A DNA stretch of 64,000 bases. Source: Symbiodinium microadriaticum. Its lineage: Eukaryota > Sar > Dinophyceae > Suessiales > Symbiodiniaceae. The DNA lies in assembly GCA_001939145.1 (NCBI GenBank), contig LSRX01001557.1:48469-112468 (forward strand), read 5' to 3'. The position numbers and the translations under genes were made by a program. The notes under the pieces were generated by a model that had not been told where the DNA came from, did no database searches, and worked only from the letters and a program-made list of their open reading frames with translations. Each line of letters begins with the position of its first letter. Within the stretch, counting starts at the first letter, position 1. This document shows positions 11,150 to 24,013 of this stretch, piece by piece.

Positions 11150-14022
11150 CAGGAGATGCGGCAGCGTCTTGACGCTGCTCGTGCTGTCAATGTCGAGGCT
11201 GCCTTTGAACATCTTTGAACGCGTGCATACGCCTGCAATGCAGCAAAACCTTCTGCGCGTGAGGAAGAGAAGGTGCTCGAAGCTTCGCGCAAGCTGGCCC
11301 TTGGTGAAATCAAGGAAGGTACGAAACTGCAGGATGCGGAGGCAAGCATAGCAGTGAGTTCCTTCCTTCTCCAGCTTTGTTGAAACGATTTGTCAGATGC
11401 TGCTGCGTGCCCTGGACGAGGGCAGGGCCGCAGGGCTGACGGAGCGCGCCGACTGCGTCCACAAGTCCTTTGTGTGCGGTTCTTGAGCGTTGGTTGTTCT
11501 CTTCCCCAGGAGAACCAGTTGTACACAGGCAAGAGCGCGTACCTGAAAATGCAGGCAAGCGCTGCCAACCTCGTTGTGGGATGGCGTTCCACTGCAATCA
11601 AGACACAAGAGGTTGGTAATTGGTACTTTGAGTTTTCTTAGACTTCCGTAGTCCTGCCAGTCTTGCGCCCGCGAGGGCTCTTCCGTGCGTCGAATTTTGT
11701 CAAGCCCGAAGACCTTCCCTTTCGGTATGTCCGTACTAACAAAGGAGGACATACATCATACATACACCGTGAAGGAAGATGTAGCTGTGCGAAAGCTTAA
11801 GCCGGGAACAGAGTTGGGTGTAACTGTGTAACTGCGGCAAAGCCTGGCTCCATGTCAGTAGCGTAGGTGGAACAGTACAGGTTTTCAAAGGTCAGCTGTG
11901 CAGTTTGCGCACTCAGCAGGCCGCAGCTGTTGCAGAAAGCACGGACATGGAGGAGCCGAAATCGAGCTGGTGGAGTATGCGAGACTTTTTGAGGAATGCC
12001 CAGCTCTCATACTGGGCAAGCTCGCCGAAGGATTTTCGAAGCGTCTTGGCCGTGGCTGCTGAAATGGGACTGCCAGAGCACCAGGCCCTTTGACCTTCGA
12101 ACACGCCTGAGAACTTCCAGCATCTTTCCAGCTACCTGTAATCGTGAGGACTTGGCGGGAACACGACGCAGGTTGGCGCTGTTGGAATTGCGCTGGAGCC
12201 TTACGAAGCAAGCTCCAAGCGCTTCCTTTGTCGCGGAGTTCTCCAGCCCCAGGCCACTATGTTGGTTGAGTACTCGTGGATTTTTTTGCTTTGGTCAAGC
12301 ACCCTTCTGATGGGCAAGTGGGTCAACTGTGTCTTTTTGTGTTGCCTGTGTCTTTTTCTTGTGTGTTCCGGCTTGTTTTTCTTATTGTGGTGTTTTTGTT
12401 GTGTTGGGTGTTCTGTCTTGTTTGTCTCTCTTGAAGGTTGTCTGCGCCCTCTTTGTAGTTCTTGTTGTTGCTGTTGTTGTTGGTCGTTCCCCAGATGAAG
12501 CCCTAAAGGGAGGATTGCTGAACAAACCCTGAAGTCGTCCCGAAGATGAAACCCTGGCCCTAAAGAGCTAAGCCTAAGTTGAAGCCCAATCGTCCCGAAG
12601 ATGAAACCCTAAGGGGAGGATTGCAAAGCAAGCTCGGCCTTGCCCCTGCCTGCCCCAAGCCTTATTTCGGCTGAAGGGAGGGTTCCGTCCGAGTGTGCGA
12701 ATTAATTCCGCTACGGGTGACGGACTAGTCCGCCCGAACGAAGATGAAGTCCTCAAGGAAGGCACAAGATGAGAATCGTCCCGAAGATGGAACGCAGGGA
12801 GGATTGCAGAGCAAATCCGGACCCGCAGGGCCAAAATGCAGGCTCGAACTATGAAGACCCTCATGGGGCAAAACAAGACACAGGGGAAATGGTTTCCCTT
12901 CTGATGCTTCGATCGCGGCTGCTACGGCCACCATCCTTTCACGAATCTACATCAAAGCATAGACAAGCTCTGTTACCATCCTCTTCACATCAATGCAGCT
13001 GTTCATTACATCATCCATGCCACACCATGGGTCAGACTTGCTTACTAGTGACACAGCTGTGTCTGCACTTGCCAGGTGAAGCTGCCGACGGCACCGGCAT
13101 CAGCAAACTCCAGCAGTGCATCCAGTCGGTCAAAGTCTGAGAGCGCAGGCTGGCCATGGATGCATGGTTTTGCGTGAAGTGCACATCGAGGCTAAAGAAC
13201 ATGGCGTCGACAAGGACGACATCGACAAGGGCACCTTCAGGCCTCTCATGTTTTTTAATTTTCTACTCGTAATTAACTTGTTCCGATGTAGAATGAACCG
13301 GCTTGTCTCCCGGGGTCGGCGACGAAGAAGAGAGTGTTCGTGCAAACATGTTTTTCGCGATAAATGGAGTGGCAGGATCCTGCCTAGATGTCCAAACCAC
13401 TCAAACCCTGACGAGAGCTTGCCACAAGCCTGTCTCCTCTGCCTGTTGCCCCCCTTCTTACTTCCCTTGCCCACACCGCCCCTTCCAGAGCAGGCGATTG
13501 AGGAAAAACAAGTGATGGCCAAACATCAAAGGCATCATACCGCGTTTCTTTGCTTCGCCTTTCCATGGCTTCCGGTATCGGCAAGTGCTGCGCAATGTAC
13601 ATGGGGCCCTCACTAAACCCGTGGGTCAGCGGGAGACGGATAGTCTGGGTTGTGAAGGGCATGGAAAGGCACGGACGGTCACGACAGCAAGTTGTCTGCC
13701 AGCTGAGGAATCTAACTCCAAGCCTGTCGATCCGTAAGCTCTTTCAAGCTCAAACCTGCAGACAGAATCCGAGCAGCTGCCACTGTGGCACTGCTGCTCC
13801 CGCCACCACCCCGACCACTGCTGCTGCTACTATCATTATCAAGTCATTATTGCTACCATATTCCTGCTACTACCACTGGTACTGCTACTCCTACTCCTCC
13901 TACTCCTACTGCTACTCCTGCTCCTACTCCTACTCCTACTACTAACTTTTACTACTACTACTACTACTACTACTACTCCTCCTCCTGCTGCTGCTACTCC
14001 TGCTGCTGCTGCTGCTACTACG

Positions 14023-14082
<60 letters not shown>

Positions 14083-14083
14083 G

Positions 14084-14126
<43 letters not shown>

Positions 14127-17100
14127 CACCACCACCACCTCCGACGATGATGACTACCAGCACCATCATTGCTACCACTACTACTTGCCCGGACGGGGTC
14201 CAAAGACTGGCTGCGGCCAGGATTTCCAGAAGAGTTACGTAAGACCAGGAAGGATTTTTGTTTGTGCTTCTGTGCTCGCCTCCGCGCTCATGCTGGCGTC
14301 TGCGACGCTGCTTAGAATTCATTGTCGTGCAAAATCTGGAGGCTATGTGTCCTGGAGCTGCAGCAGGCCACGGTCGATTTCGACTCAGAACGACTCAGGC
14401 CAGCCGACAGCCGAGTCGTGACAGCAGAAGGTCGCCATGTTTTTCTTTCAGGGACGCCATGTTGGAAGCCAAGGCCGGCCGCAGAACGTCGAAGGAGTTG
14501 AGCGCTGTTTTACTTCGTTGCAAGGAGCGAGCGGCACCTGGCGAACTGTTCCCTCCAGCCAAGCGCAAGCTGGCCAGCATTTTCCCTGAGGCACTCAGAC
14601 GATTCTGGAGGTTTTCAAAAACTTTTGAAAACGGGCATGAGGCCTTCACAGAATGGATGCTCGTCGAGCTTGAAGAGGTTCCGGGCGAGATAACATGGTC
14701 TAGCCGTTCCGCATCTCGGATTTTGGTGACCGGGTGAGACTCTCGCTGCTTTGGATGATGACTCCTCGTCTGGCGACCTTCGTGCGGAGCTTGTGCGATC
14801 TTACGTGCTCTTTTCAAGCATGAAACTGTCGGATGACCCAGCGCAACCAAGGAGCTGTCTTGCAGGAGGCTGCAGAAGCGAAGGACATTGCCTCAGTCCT
14901 TTCGACCAGGGATCTAGTGAGAGTGCTTTGATGTCGTGCATGGCCGAGGGGGCTTCGCTCGCTTCCTTCCCAACTACTATGGTCAATAGGATTACTTCGT
15001 TCAGGATCTGAACCGTCTTTGGTTCGTTAGAGGTGCGCAGGCAGATTGCTGCGAACCGTCTGAAGGTAGAAGAGGAAGACCTGAAGCCGGGTGCTCGGTA
15101 AAAGTACACAACGGTTGAAGGCATGGATAGCTTTGTCGGAGCGTTGATGTTGGTGTAGTGCGAGCCAGAGTCGAGGCGCGCGGAGGAGAGGCCACCTTGC
15201 TTGTCATAGACTTCAAAGGAAAGGTGCACTAGGCCCTGAGTCTAGGCTTGCAAAGCTCGAATTACGAGAAGCCGTCCGAGCCCCATGGTAATTCTTCAGA
15301 AGTGCATCTACGGATTTGCGCGGAAGCACGAGGCCACCATGTCAGACCTCCCAGAGATTGAGCGCATTCTTAACAACGCTCAAGTTTACGGCCAGGACTT
15401 CAAGTTGTCGACGAAAGGCAGTCGTTGACGAAATGCGTGCTTCCACGAAACCAGGCTGGGACGTGTCTCAGGGATCAGCTGGCGCGATGTACGAGGCCGT
15501 GGTGGGAGGGTCATGCCTGAGAATCTCGGAACTTAGCTGACCGGCAGATTGCCGATATACTCAGAGTGGGTCATCGACGGATCGAGCTGTCAGGCTGCTA
15601 GCGTCCGCCGTCGAGAGCTGCAAGCAGAGGACGGGTGCTTTGAAGTTGGATTTTGGTAGATGGTGGCCCAGTGGCCAAAGCCAAAGACTATGAAGCCTGT
15701 CGGACAGGAGCGGAAAGTGGATTGCAAGCAGAACTTGGATCTTGCCGTGCGCAGACCTGTTTTGCACCGCAGTCTGACGTCGGCCCTGTCCAACACTTCA
15801 GGTTCTGACCCTGGACTTGAACATGATGCGCCAGTACATTGAGGACACGTGGACTCTTGGGACCGCAATTTCCATGGCAAGCCTCTCGCGGCAAGCTGCA
15901 GTTAGATGACTCATGTGCCAGGAAGCTAAAGAGCTGGGGCTTGACAAAGAGGTGCCAATTCGAGAGTTTGTTGCAGCACCACGTCGTTCCTTTTGCTCTC
16001 GGTCATCTGCCCAGTAGCCGCTTGTCTCCTTAACTACCCGGTGGTTCTGACGGCTACGGCTGTGCAAAATGCATGCGGCTGCAAGCAGAATGCATTCCGG
16101 TGCCTGGGTGCGTTTTTTTGGGTCTCACAAGCACAATGACTTCCCACCACCGACCGAACTGTAGAGACAGCATCTCGTGCGTCAACGGTGCTTTGGCTGT
16201 GTGACTTGCGAACGTGGGCGCAACATCGCAGGGACGATAGTTCTCTGCAACGGGATCTCTGCAGCTTCAGCCTGGGAGGGGTCACCACCCCGCACCCCCT
16301 CCTCCAACGGAGGACCCCCCTCCGGGAAAACTAATCGCGCATTGAGTGTTGTCATTATTGTTTGCAATCATTATTATGAGTATTGTTAAATTGTTGTTGT
16401 TGCTGTGTTTGTTTTTGATTGTTGCTATTGTGGGGGGGGGGAGGGGCAGTGGTGGTGGAGGGGGGGCATTTGTTGGGGAGGGGAGTGGTGGTGGTCTTGG
16501 GCCATACCGCTGCCACCGAAAGAACTCTCAAGTGGGGACTCCGATTTGGCTCCGCCAGAGGGCAGAAATCAGAAAGCTGAAATTTGAAAGCGGGATGGGC
16601 GAAACCGAAACAAGTCGATCGGCTGCTGAGCAAAGCAGAGCTCATCCTGCCAGGTGATCGAAAGAGCCGAGGCGAAGTATCAGGAGTATGCGTAGCCATG
16701 CGTAGCCGCAGATGTCGCAGCATGACCTGTTTGGAGCTGAGTTTCACAGACATACACTTGCACAGAGTGTATGTCCGTATGTACAGAGCACAGGGCCTCT
16801 GCTCTTTTCCTCTCTCTGGTTCCAAAGGTGAGCCAGAGTGCACCGAAAAGCAGCTGACAAAACGAAGAGGGCTGCTGGATCGTTTTGCGATATGTTCGGC
16901 GCTGCTCAGCTGGGCCGACAGCTGAAACTGCTTTTTTGTCTAGCAGAGGGGGTGGGGTGGGGGGTTGATATGCGTGTATGATATCTTGGATGGGCTGGGC
17001 CACTGCTTCGCCAAGGCGGTAGTGCACGGGCACCTGAAGTGCTCACGTGTCGAAACGAAGTTCCGCAAGCCTCCGCGAGTGTTTGTGTAGGACACTAAGA

Positions 17101-17800
17101 CAGTCACTAAGACCACTGACGAGCCACCACTCGCCACCCAAACAATGCATAATTAGGGCGCAGATCCCAAAGGAAGGCAAAACCATGTCTCACCTACCTA
17201 CAGAACTCTTGCCATAACACGCTGATGCACATGAGGCAGCTCACCAAAACAAGAACGAAGCTTAACACGGCACCAGCCCGCACATGCCGGGACTCGCGTC
17301 TCATGCACCCCTTACATGCCAGCCACCTGGATGAGCAGTGGCATCGGTGGCTCAGGGCCTTTGAGTTATAAGTTCTGCAGTCTGTGATCTAGCCAAGGAT
17401 TAGGCTTCCGCCGGGGTACAGGCTGGCTGTAACGGCTAACTGGAATGGAGGAGAGCTGCAACCCCGCCAAGCTCGACGTGCGTGCTGGGCTTCTAAACAA
17501 AAGCACAAAACAAATGTCAAGAAGGGCAGGAGAAGTGTCACCTCATGTGCTTTAGTCGTATTTGCCAGTTTGTTTCATGCGACAGCTCACCAATGCTGGG
17601 AACCCCGAGACCAGGACTTGACGGTGCATGCCGACACACTGGGTCCCCGATCCCAAGCCCTTTGCGAACAAGTGCCTCGTAACCCCCCATCTCCTGCCGT
17701 GCACTTGCGCAGGTGGATTCTTATGAAGTTCGCCTGAGCAAAAATTTCGAGTCGTCCATCGAGCGCATGAATCGTGAGCTTCCAGAAAATTACAGGAGCT
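11150..17800 (+). CDS. Unidentified multi-exon gene, charged helical protein (exon set, not fully joined)
   Basis: I could not name this protein. Exon-like blocks on the plus strand are: 11150-11215 (QEMRQRLDAARAV), 11244-11350 (AREEEKVLEASRKL), 11397-11480 (MLLRALDEGRAAGL), 11512-11590, 11958-12060 (VEYARLFEECPALILGKLAE), 13070-13138, 13176-13252 (EHGVDKDDIDKGTFRPL), 14454-14610 (LEAKAGRRTSKEL), 14855-14925 (AEAKDIASVLSTRDLV), 15028-15105 (RRQIAANRLKVEEEDL), 15330-15424 (LPEIERILNNAQVYGQDF), 15918-15985 (AKELGLDKEVPIREFVAA), 16636-16680 (IERAEAKYQEYA) and 17711-17798 (VRLSKNFESSIERMNREL). Most begin just after an AG and are rich in Glu, Lys, Ala and Leu, so helical or coiled-coil segments are likely. 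Large introns hold a minisatellite (12.5-12.8 kb) and a triplet repeat (13.8-14.1 kb). One gene or two neighbouring genes are both possible. Confidence 0.4.
12486..12830. repeat. Irregular minisatellite (CGTCCCGAAGATGAAACCCT type)
   Basis: Four or five diverged copies of a unit containing CCGAAGATGAAACCCT followed by AGGGAGGATTGC. Clear copies start near 12486, 12536, 12591 and 12775, with a partial one near 12738. The spacing is uneven. It lies in a presumed intron of the unidentified helical-protein gene. Confidence 0.7.
13800..14145. repeat. ACT/CTA triplet microsatellite
   Basis: A nearly pure ACT tract at about 14015-14115 is bordered by interrupted CTG/CTC/ACC triplets. The open frames across it on both strands are low-complexity artefacts of the triplet. 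A second tract of the same motif is at 23.8-24.1 kb. Confidence 0.95.
16260..16500. repeat. G-rich low-complexity stretch with short inverted repeats
   Basis: Poly-G runs interrupted by A and T occupy 16431-16500. Just upstream (16275-16330) are GGGGTCACCACCCC and CCTCCAACGGAGG, two short foldable palindromes. No coding motif is seen. Confidence 0.6.
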
Positions 17801-18552
17801 GTTCCTAATTAAGGCAAGGTTTGCAGGTACAGCTGCCTGGCAGTTACGCAAGTTGGGTTGATGAAATTGTTGTTGTTCAGGATTCTGTACAGGCCCTTCG
17901 ACATGAAAAACCACGCAAAGTTGGCAACTCGGTGTGGCTAGGTACTCGTAGTGACAGTTTATGAGATAGTGTGCGAGAGCTGCATAAGTCCCATGGTCTA
18001 GCCCAGGAGATCCCTCGTGCCAGGTCGAATCCCACGATCTACGAGGTTTTCGCACGCCTGGCGGAGTCTGTGGTGACAAGGGTCGCGATTGTCCCAGTGC
18101 TGGGGCTTTTCCTACGCGTGCAGCCTTAAAGGAATGTGCTTCCCAAGGGCTTCTTCCACACGAAAACAGGATTGCAGGGCCGACCGGAGAGGCCTTGCTT
18201 GTGTTGTGGCCATCCCTCAGATTTCGTGCTTGCTTCGGGCTGTGGCTACAGATCATGCCGATGAGATTGGCTTGCAGCGAACCTTACAAAGACTCAGAGA
18301 CTCAGAGCCCAAAATGTACACAGATAGCTGCTAACCCTGTAAGCGTAAAGACCAAGATGCTACTCCGCCCTCACCACCCGCATGAGCTTACATGCGACAT
18401 GCCGGATTGAGTCAGACAGCTACTAGCGGTACTAGTGGTGGTATGTGCATGTGGTAGTGTAGCTTTTGGCCATGGTCTCATGATCCTGAGACACAGCGGC
18501 GACTTGAGTCCGCTTCCGGAGGCAACAAACTTCGCAGGGCTTGCCCTCCAAA
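17801..18552. other. Spacer between the unidentified gene and the PABP gene
   Basis: No exon with a recognisable motif was found between the last helical exon (ending near 17798) and the PABP start codon at 18553. The spacer must hold the promoter or 5' leader of the PABP gene. I see no TATA-like or SL-like sequence in it. Confidence 0.4.
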
Positions 18553-19155
18553 ATGCAGACCAACCGAGCACCGCAGTTGGCTTCTCTCTATGTCGGTGCT
18601 GGCCTCATTAGTTGGCTAGCGGGTCGGGAAAGGACATGCAGACATGTTCACCTTGATGCCGTCGAACAACATCCCTGAATGGCCCCAGACCGTCGGCCAT
18701 GTAAGGTGATCTTCACCCAGATGTTACAGAGGCGATGCTGCTCTGCAGCTGCACTACTGCATATGCCGGCATCACCATATTTTTTAGATTTCCGTACCAC
18801 AATTTTGAAACCAAGGTACGAGCTCTTCAACCCAGTTGGTCCAGTGGCATCCATTCGGATATGCCGAGATAAGACAACGAGGAAGTCTTTGGGCTATGGC
18901 TATGCACCTCGGATGAATGGGCTTTGCAGAGTGATTTAAAAATCGAGGTATGCCATGCGGTTCAGGTTAATTTCCACAACGTGAAGGATGCAGAAACGGC
19001 CTTGGACTCTCTAAGCTATGCAAGCATCCACGGCCGAAGTTGCCGTCTCATGTGGAGCAACTCGGTTACTTAGCATCATGTCGACCATGTGACGCGTGAG
19101 TGTAGGGAAATCTTCACGACATAAGCGAGGTCAGCGAGATGCTGGGCAGAGGAAG
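18553..19155 (+). CDS. PABP exons 1-5: RRM1
   Basis: Exon 1 (18553 to about 18595) ends in SLYVG. Exon 2 (18706 to about 18738) encodes [11 protein letters not shown]. Exon 3 (18816-18903) encodes [18 protein letters not shown] and the RNP1 start SLGYGY. Exon 4 (from 18966) encodes [13 protein letters not shown] and ends at the MW pair. Exon 5 (19130-19155) restores [10 protein letters not shown], the conserved end of PABP RRM1. Introns after exons 2, 3 and 4 fit GC...AG boundaries. The exon 1 donor is ambiguous between GT and GC. Confidence 0.85.
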
Positions 19156-22100
19156 GCCGAGCTAACAGAGCGACGAGTGAACGTCCGAGTCAATCTGTTC
19201 TCAGTCGTGCCTTGCATCGTAGGAACGTGCAGGCCAACAACAGTAACGTCTACGTTGCAAACCTTGACAAAAATATCGACAACAAGGCGTGCTGGAGTAT
19301 GAGGGTTGCAGCAAAACATGAAGACGAGGTTGCGCGTGCAGACACTCTTTTGCTCGTGCCAGGCGCTGCACGACACCTTCAGCGTGTTTGGGGAGATTCG
19401 GTCCTGCAAGGTGGCCAGCCGCAGCTAAGAAACTGCCCACGGCTCGTGATTCTGCCCTTTTCGGGTGAACGTACTAGCCTTACAATCCGAAGTTCGTGGG
19501 TGAGAGGCTCTTGTGAGGAAGGGGTTGTCCCTATGATTCCAAAACGAGTTTACCGCATGTTACCACGATGGAGTGGTACAAGCTCACAATCCGAGGTTGC
19601 AGCAGATTTACTTGGAAATTCATTTGGGTATGGCTTCGTCCACTTCGAAACCGAAGAGGCCCACCTACTGTTTGACTATGTCCCTGCGGATGGTTACTTA
19701 CTAGTAGAGGGCTCTATTATGGTTTGTACTATACCGGATTTCGAAACGAGGCATTGGCGGAACGCAGATTCAATCAGATAAGTAATGTAAAAAGACTATC
19801 CTGAACTGTGTTCATCATAAACCGTTGCTGCGACGACTCTCCATAGGCGATTCCTCGCTGTGGAACCTCTTGTCCACCTGCTTTATTTTTGGAGATCAGA
19901 AGTGACTCAGAAGCGTATTGTAGCCTGGTTCAGGCAGCGAAAGATGCAATTGAAAGGCTCAACAATGTGGAGGTAGGCGGCCAAAAAATTCAAGCCTGCC
20001 CCTTACGAGCGGCATTTTGCTGCCTTGACAAGCCTTCAAGGCCTCAGAAAACTTTTTATGGGTGAATTGGATGCATCTCAGTCTCTACGCTTGCGAAGCC
20101 TTCTGAGGTGTGCATGTGCGAGAACCGAAAAGAGGGTGCCCCGAACAGCCGGCTCCTGAAAGTCTGAAAGCCTGGAAATGCAGGGAATCTGGATGTTGGC
20201 GTGTGTTGGGCATGTGATGTCAGGTGCGGAGGACTTCACCAATTTGTACGTGAAGTGTTTTCCGTCCTCTTGGGATGAGGACTTCCGTGCCGGCCGCACC
20301 GTCGCACCGTGTGCTCGGGTGCGGCAAGTGTTTTGCGGAAGTGTCAGGAAGCCGTGCGATGTGAGTTCAGCAAATTCGGCAGACTCACTGGCATTGCAGC
20401 ATCTTGCCGCGACGAAGCGTAGCTGGGAAGATGGTCGATGCAGAAGCACTACTAGCCTCCCCCCGCATGCTTGCTCCTACATCCCACAAGGTCCGCACAG
20501 ATGCGCAAGGCCGCAGAAGTGCGTTCGTCAACTTTGAACTGCATGATGATGCCAGACGGTGTGTGCAAGAGCATCTCGGCCGCGTCCAACAAGTGCATGG
20601 GCCGATTCAGTACGGCAGCATTGTTGTGAGATGCTGAGGATGCACATGAAGGACATGCGAGGTCCTGAAGAACAGGACCGAAACAAACGACGAAAGCTCG
20701 CGGAGCAGGGCTTGAGCTAAGTCTTGATTTAGAGAGGCAGACCAATGCCAGAAACCAGCGTGTTATTGATAAACTATAGAGCTCGTCCGCGGCTGCCTCC
20801 TCCACCAGTTGGGAGCACCCTGAGAGATGTCTTAATTCTGCACTGCTCTTCCTCCTCCTAATTACTGGTATCTTGGCGCGGCGTAGGTCCCTCAAGGCTT
20901 GCTATGAACAGTGGCGGATCTGAAACCATGATGCCTTTATTTGTCGTGTATTTCTTTGTCTCTGTGTTCTTAGCATTGAAACTAGGCGCCAGTGTGCCTT
21001 GACGGGGCCAAGTGCCAGTGTGTGTGTGTGTGTGTTGGAAACCTTGTTCTGGGTTGCCTGGTCGTCTGCTTACAACCTAAAAAGGAAGGCCCATTGTGCA
21101 CTATGAACAGAGTCTGGCTGTTTTTGTGCATGCATTTGTGGGGCTGGACCGTGAATCTGCTTGCATGGGAAGGGCCACGCGGGCCTAAGTGCCAGCGTGT
21201 GCTTTAGAAGTCTTCTCCTTGTGTTGCTTGACTTACCAGAGGAGGTTGTCATTGCCTGAATTGATGGACCGTAACAGGGAGTACTGCCACTGTGCGGTCG
21301 GCTGGCTGGGCCGGCTGCGGCCTTTCAACCAGGGAAGTGCCTCATTGATGAGGGCCGGGCAAATGGGCCAAGAATGCCTGACGCCAAGGGGCCCGCCAGC
21401 CATCGATCTTGTGTGAGAGCTTGCACTGCTCCTGCAGGACACGCCGGAGGAGGTGGGATCAGACGGGCATCCGCTGTCACGACTTTATGTGCAAAGAGCT
21501 GCTTGTCTTAGACCCACATTCCAGAAGGGTGCGAATGCTTTCAGTGCCTTCATGCTCCAGGCTGCCACCTGCCTGTGGCACTCGTAGGCGTACTAGCTGT
21601 GCACAAAACCCCGCTGCCGTCTCTTCTCTCGTCCCAGGCTCAGCCAAAGTCGGAGAGGGAGCGCATCCTGAAAAAGCAGTTCGCCGAGGATGCCGCACTC
21701 AAGAATCCGTCACTTGCCGGAAATTGGAAATACCATAGAAAATTCTAGACGCACATCAGTTCTCCCTAGCCAGTGAAGTTTAATGCATCGGCGCGGGTTG
21801 AAGTGCAATGCCCAGGTCCAAAATCAGCACCTTGTCGCAAGTGCATTCAGCGGATGAGGCTCCGTGAGATCCGTGAGCCAGGGTCAGGCCTGGTGGAAGC
21901 GAGCCTAGAAGCTGGAGTAGCTAGAGTCAGCTAGGGCTAGATGGACATTGAACAGTGTGAGAGAGTTGGTTGGCACAGAACTTGCTCACTCCAAGGTTTG
22001 TACGTGAAAGGCTTGCATGAGGATATCACAGATGAAGATCTTCGAAAACTCTTCGAGCCCTTCGGCCATGTCTTGTCTGCCTCGGCGCCGTCCGATGCCA

Positions 22101-23869
22101 GCTGCTTCACTGCATTGGCATGGCTTTTTGAGGCTTGCACATGTGTAGAGAGTATTTGTCCGCCTGCTGAGCTCAGACGGGAAGTGCCGTGGCTTTGGTT
22201 TCGTGAACTTCGGCTCACTCGAGGAAGCTACGAAGGACTGGGCGGTGAGCGGGGGTGGGGGCACACCCGGCAGCATGGCAACATGCATGATTCGTTATTG
22301 TAATCGTAGAACATTCATTTTTTTAGTTTTGCCGTACCCTGCAGCTTAACGCAGATTATGGATTCACCAAAAACATCGCTCATCCCACGGGTCCCTCACG
22401 TAATTTCAAACGACCGTTACGAGGAGCATCAGTTTGTGTTTGAGCGTTTGTGGTAACTTTGTTCGCCAAGTTCTTAGTCTTGCGCTTGTATTGCTGTGCA
22501 GATGCACGCGTGCTCTTCCTTCCTGCTGCCTGCTTGTTGAGGTTTGCCTGTTGCTTTCTGCCTCTTGTGTTGGCACTTTCGGTTCTACAACGTTCGTCCA
22601 TTTCTGTTTCTGGCCGTGCTGCTTCCATCTGGCTTTGGATGCTGCCCTTCGTTCAGAGCTCTCTACGCTTCTTGCCGAATTTGCCGATATGATGTCATCC
22701 GCGCAAACCTTGCCCAGAGACACGGCACCAACATGTCATCTGCGGTGCTTGTTGTTGCTGATTCGCCTTGTGTCGGGTTCCGCGGTGCCCTCACCCGCAG
22801 TACCCGAAGCTCAACCTCTGATCCCATGTCGAGTCTTGCTGGTCATCTAGTTCGGGGTGTTTGCTTGCATGTAGCTCAGCATTGTTGAATATTTGTCTTT
22901 CGTGAGTAGTGGTGAGGAGGCCATTTCGACACGTAAGTCGTAAGTCCTTTCCCGGCCTGTCAGAAACTCGGCGTTTGTCCCGTGCAGGCAGTGTCGCAGA
23001 TGCATCTGCGTGCAACGAGCTCAGACAAACAGTGGCCAGGGGTGGCATGGGGGCTGGCAATGCGACGCGATGTCCGCAAAACAGGTGGTGCATGGAAGGC
23101 CTATTCATGTGGATTTGGCCGAAAGCAAGAAGGCCTAGCCTGCAGATCAAACGATTGCAATATACCCTTTTGGATTCCCTTCATTTCTGCAGGCGCCGCC
23201 CAGTAAGGTAAGCCCAACAGGAAATGTTTACTTGCCGTTTCAGGATCGCCAGGCGCGTCAGCAGCGATCACAGCGCTTTGGCCCTGGCCGAGGTTCGGAG
23301 CAAGCAGCTAACATGCTTTTAACTTTTGAGCATTTGCTCATGGGGGATTGCAGAAAATAGGGATACCTTACCTAGGCCCCTCGGGCTTTTTGTTGGAACT
23401 GAAGATTGGGGGAGGGGGCGGTTTCTCCGAGGCATGCCAGGAGCACGCTTTCCGGGAGCCTCGGCTGAAGACCTGTACCCAGAACTACCAGGGAGAGACA
23501 CACCCGGCAGAAAACTGTTCTCGCCACAGTCCAGAAGAAGCCCCTTCGCGCGAAGGTCGAATTTAGTGTGAACTGTGAAATCCACTACAGCTTGCCACCA
23601 TTTACGTTCGAAACGCTCGAAATGTCCTGACAGGACCACCTCTCGATCCAGTGTTGTTTGAGCTGCCGTACGGTGATAGTGATGTGCTGGGGTGTTGTTG
23701 GTGTGGTCCTGGTGTAATTATTCTTCTAACTTCCAGTATTGTCTTGTGTGGTTCATCACTCTTTCGGGCTAACGCTGGCAGAATACTTTGCTGCTGCTGC
23801 TGCTTCTGCTACATTTTGCTGCTGCTGCTGCTACTACTGCTACAACTACTGCTACCACCACTACTACTC

Positions 23870-23940
<71 letters not shown>

Positions 23941-23981
23941 GCTACTGCTACTGCTACTGCTACTGCTACTGCTACTACTGC

Positions 23982-24013
<32 letters not shown>

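Noticed and set aside
12655..12680. SL-like GCCTTATTTCGGCTGAAG
   Set aside because: An insertion and several mismatches are needed, and it lies inside a minisatellite; not distinguishable from chance.
13839..14322. Long Val, Ser or Tyr homopolymer frames on both strands
   Set aside because: They are translations of the ACT triplet microsatellite; every frame of such a repeat stays open.
18019..18040. tRNA T-arm-like GGTCGAATCCC
   Set aside because: No matching acceptor, D or anticodon arms around it; a chance match.
22380..22888. Hydrophobic Leu/Cys-rich plus-strand frames that could look like membrane proteins
   Set aside because: They fall in the PABP intron region after RRM4 and are T-rich intronic sequence; three overlapping frames show the same feature.
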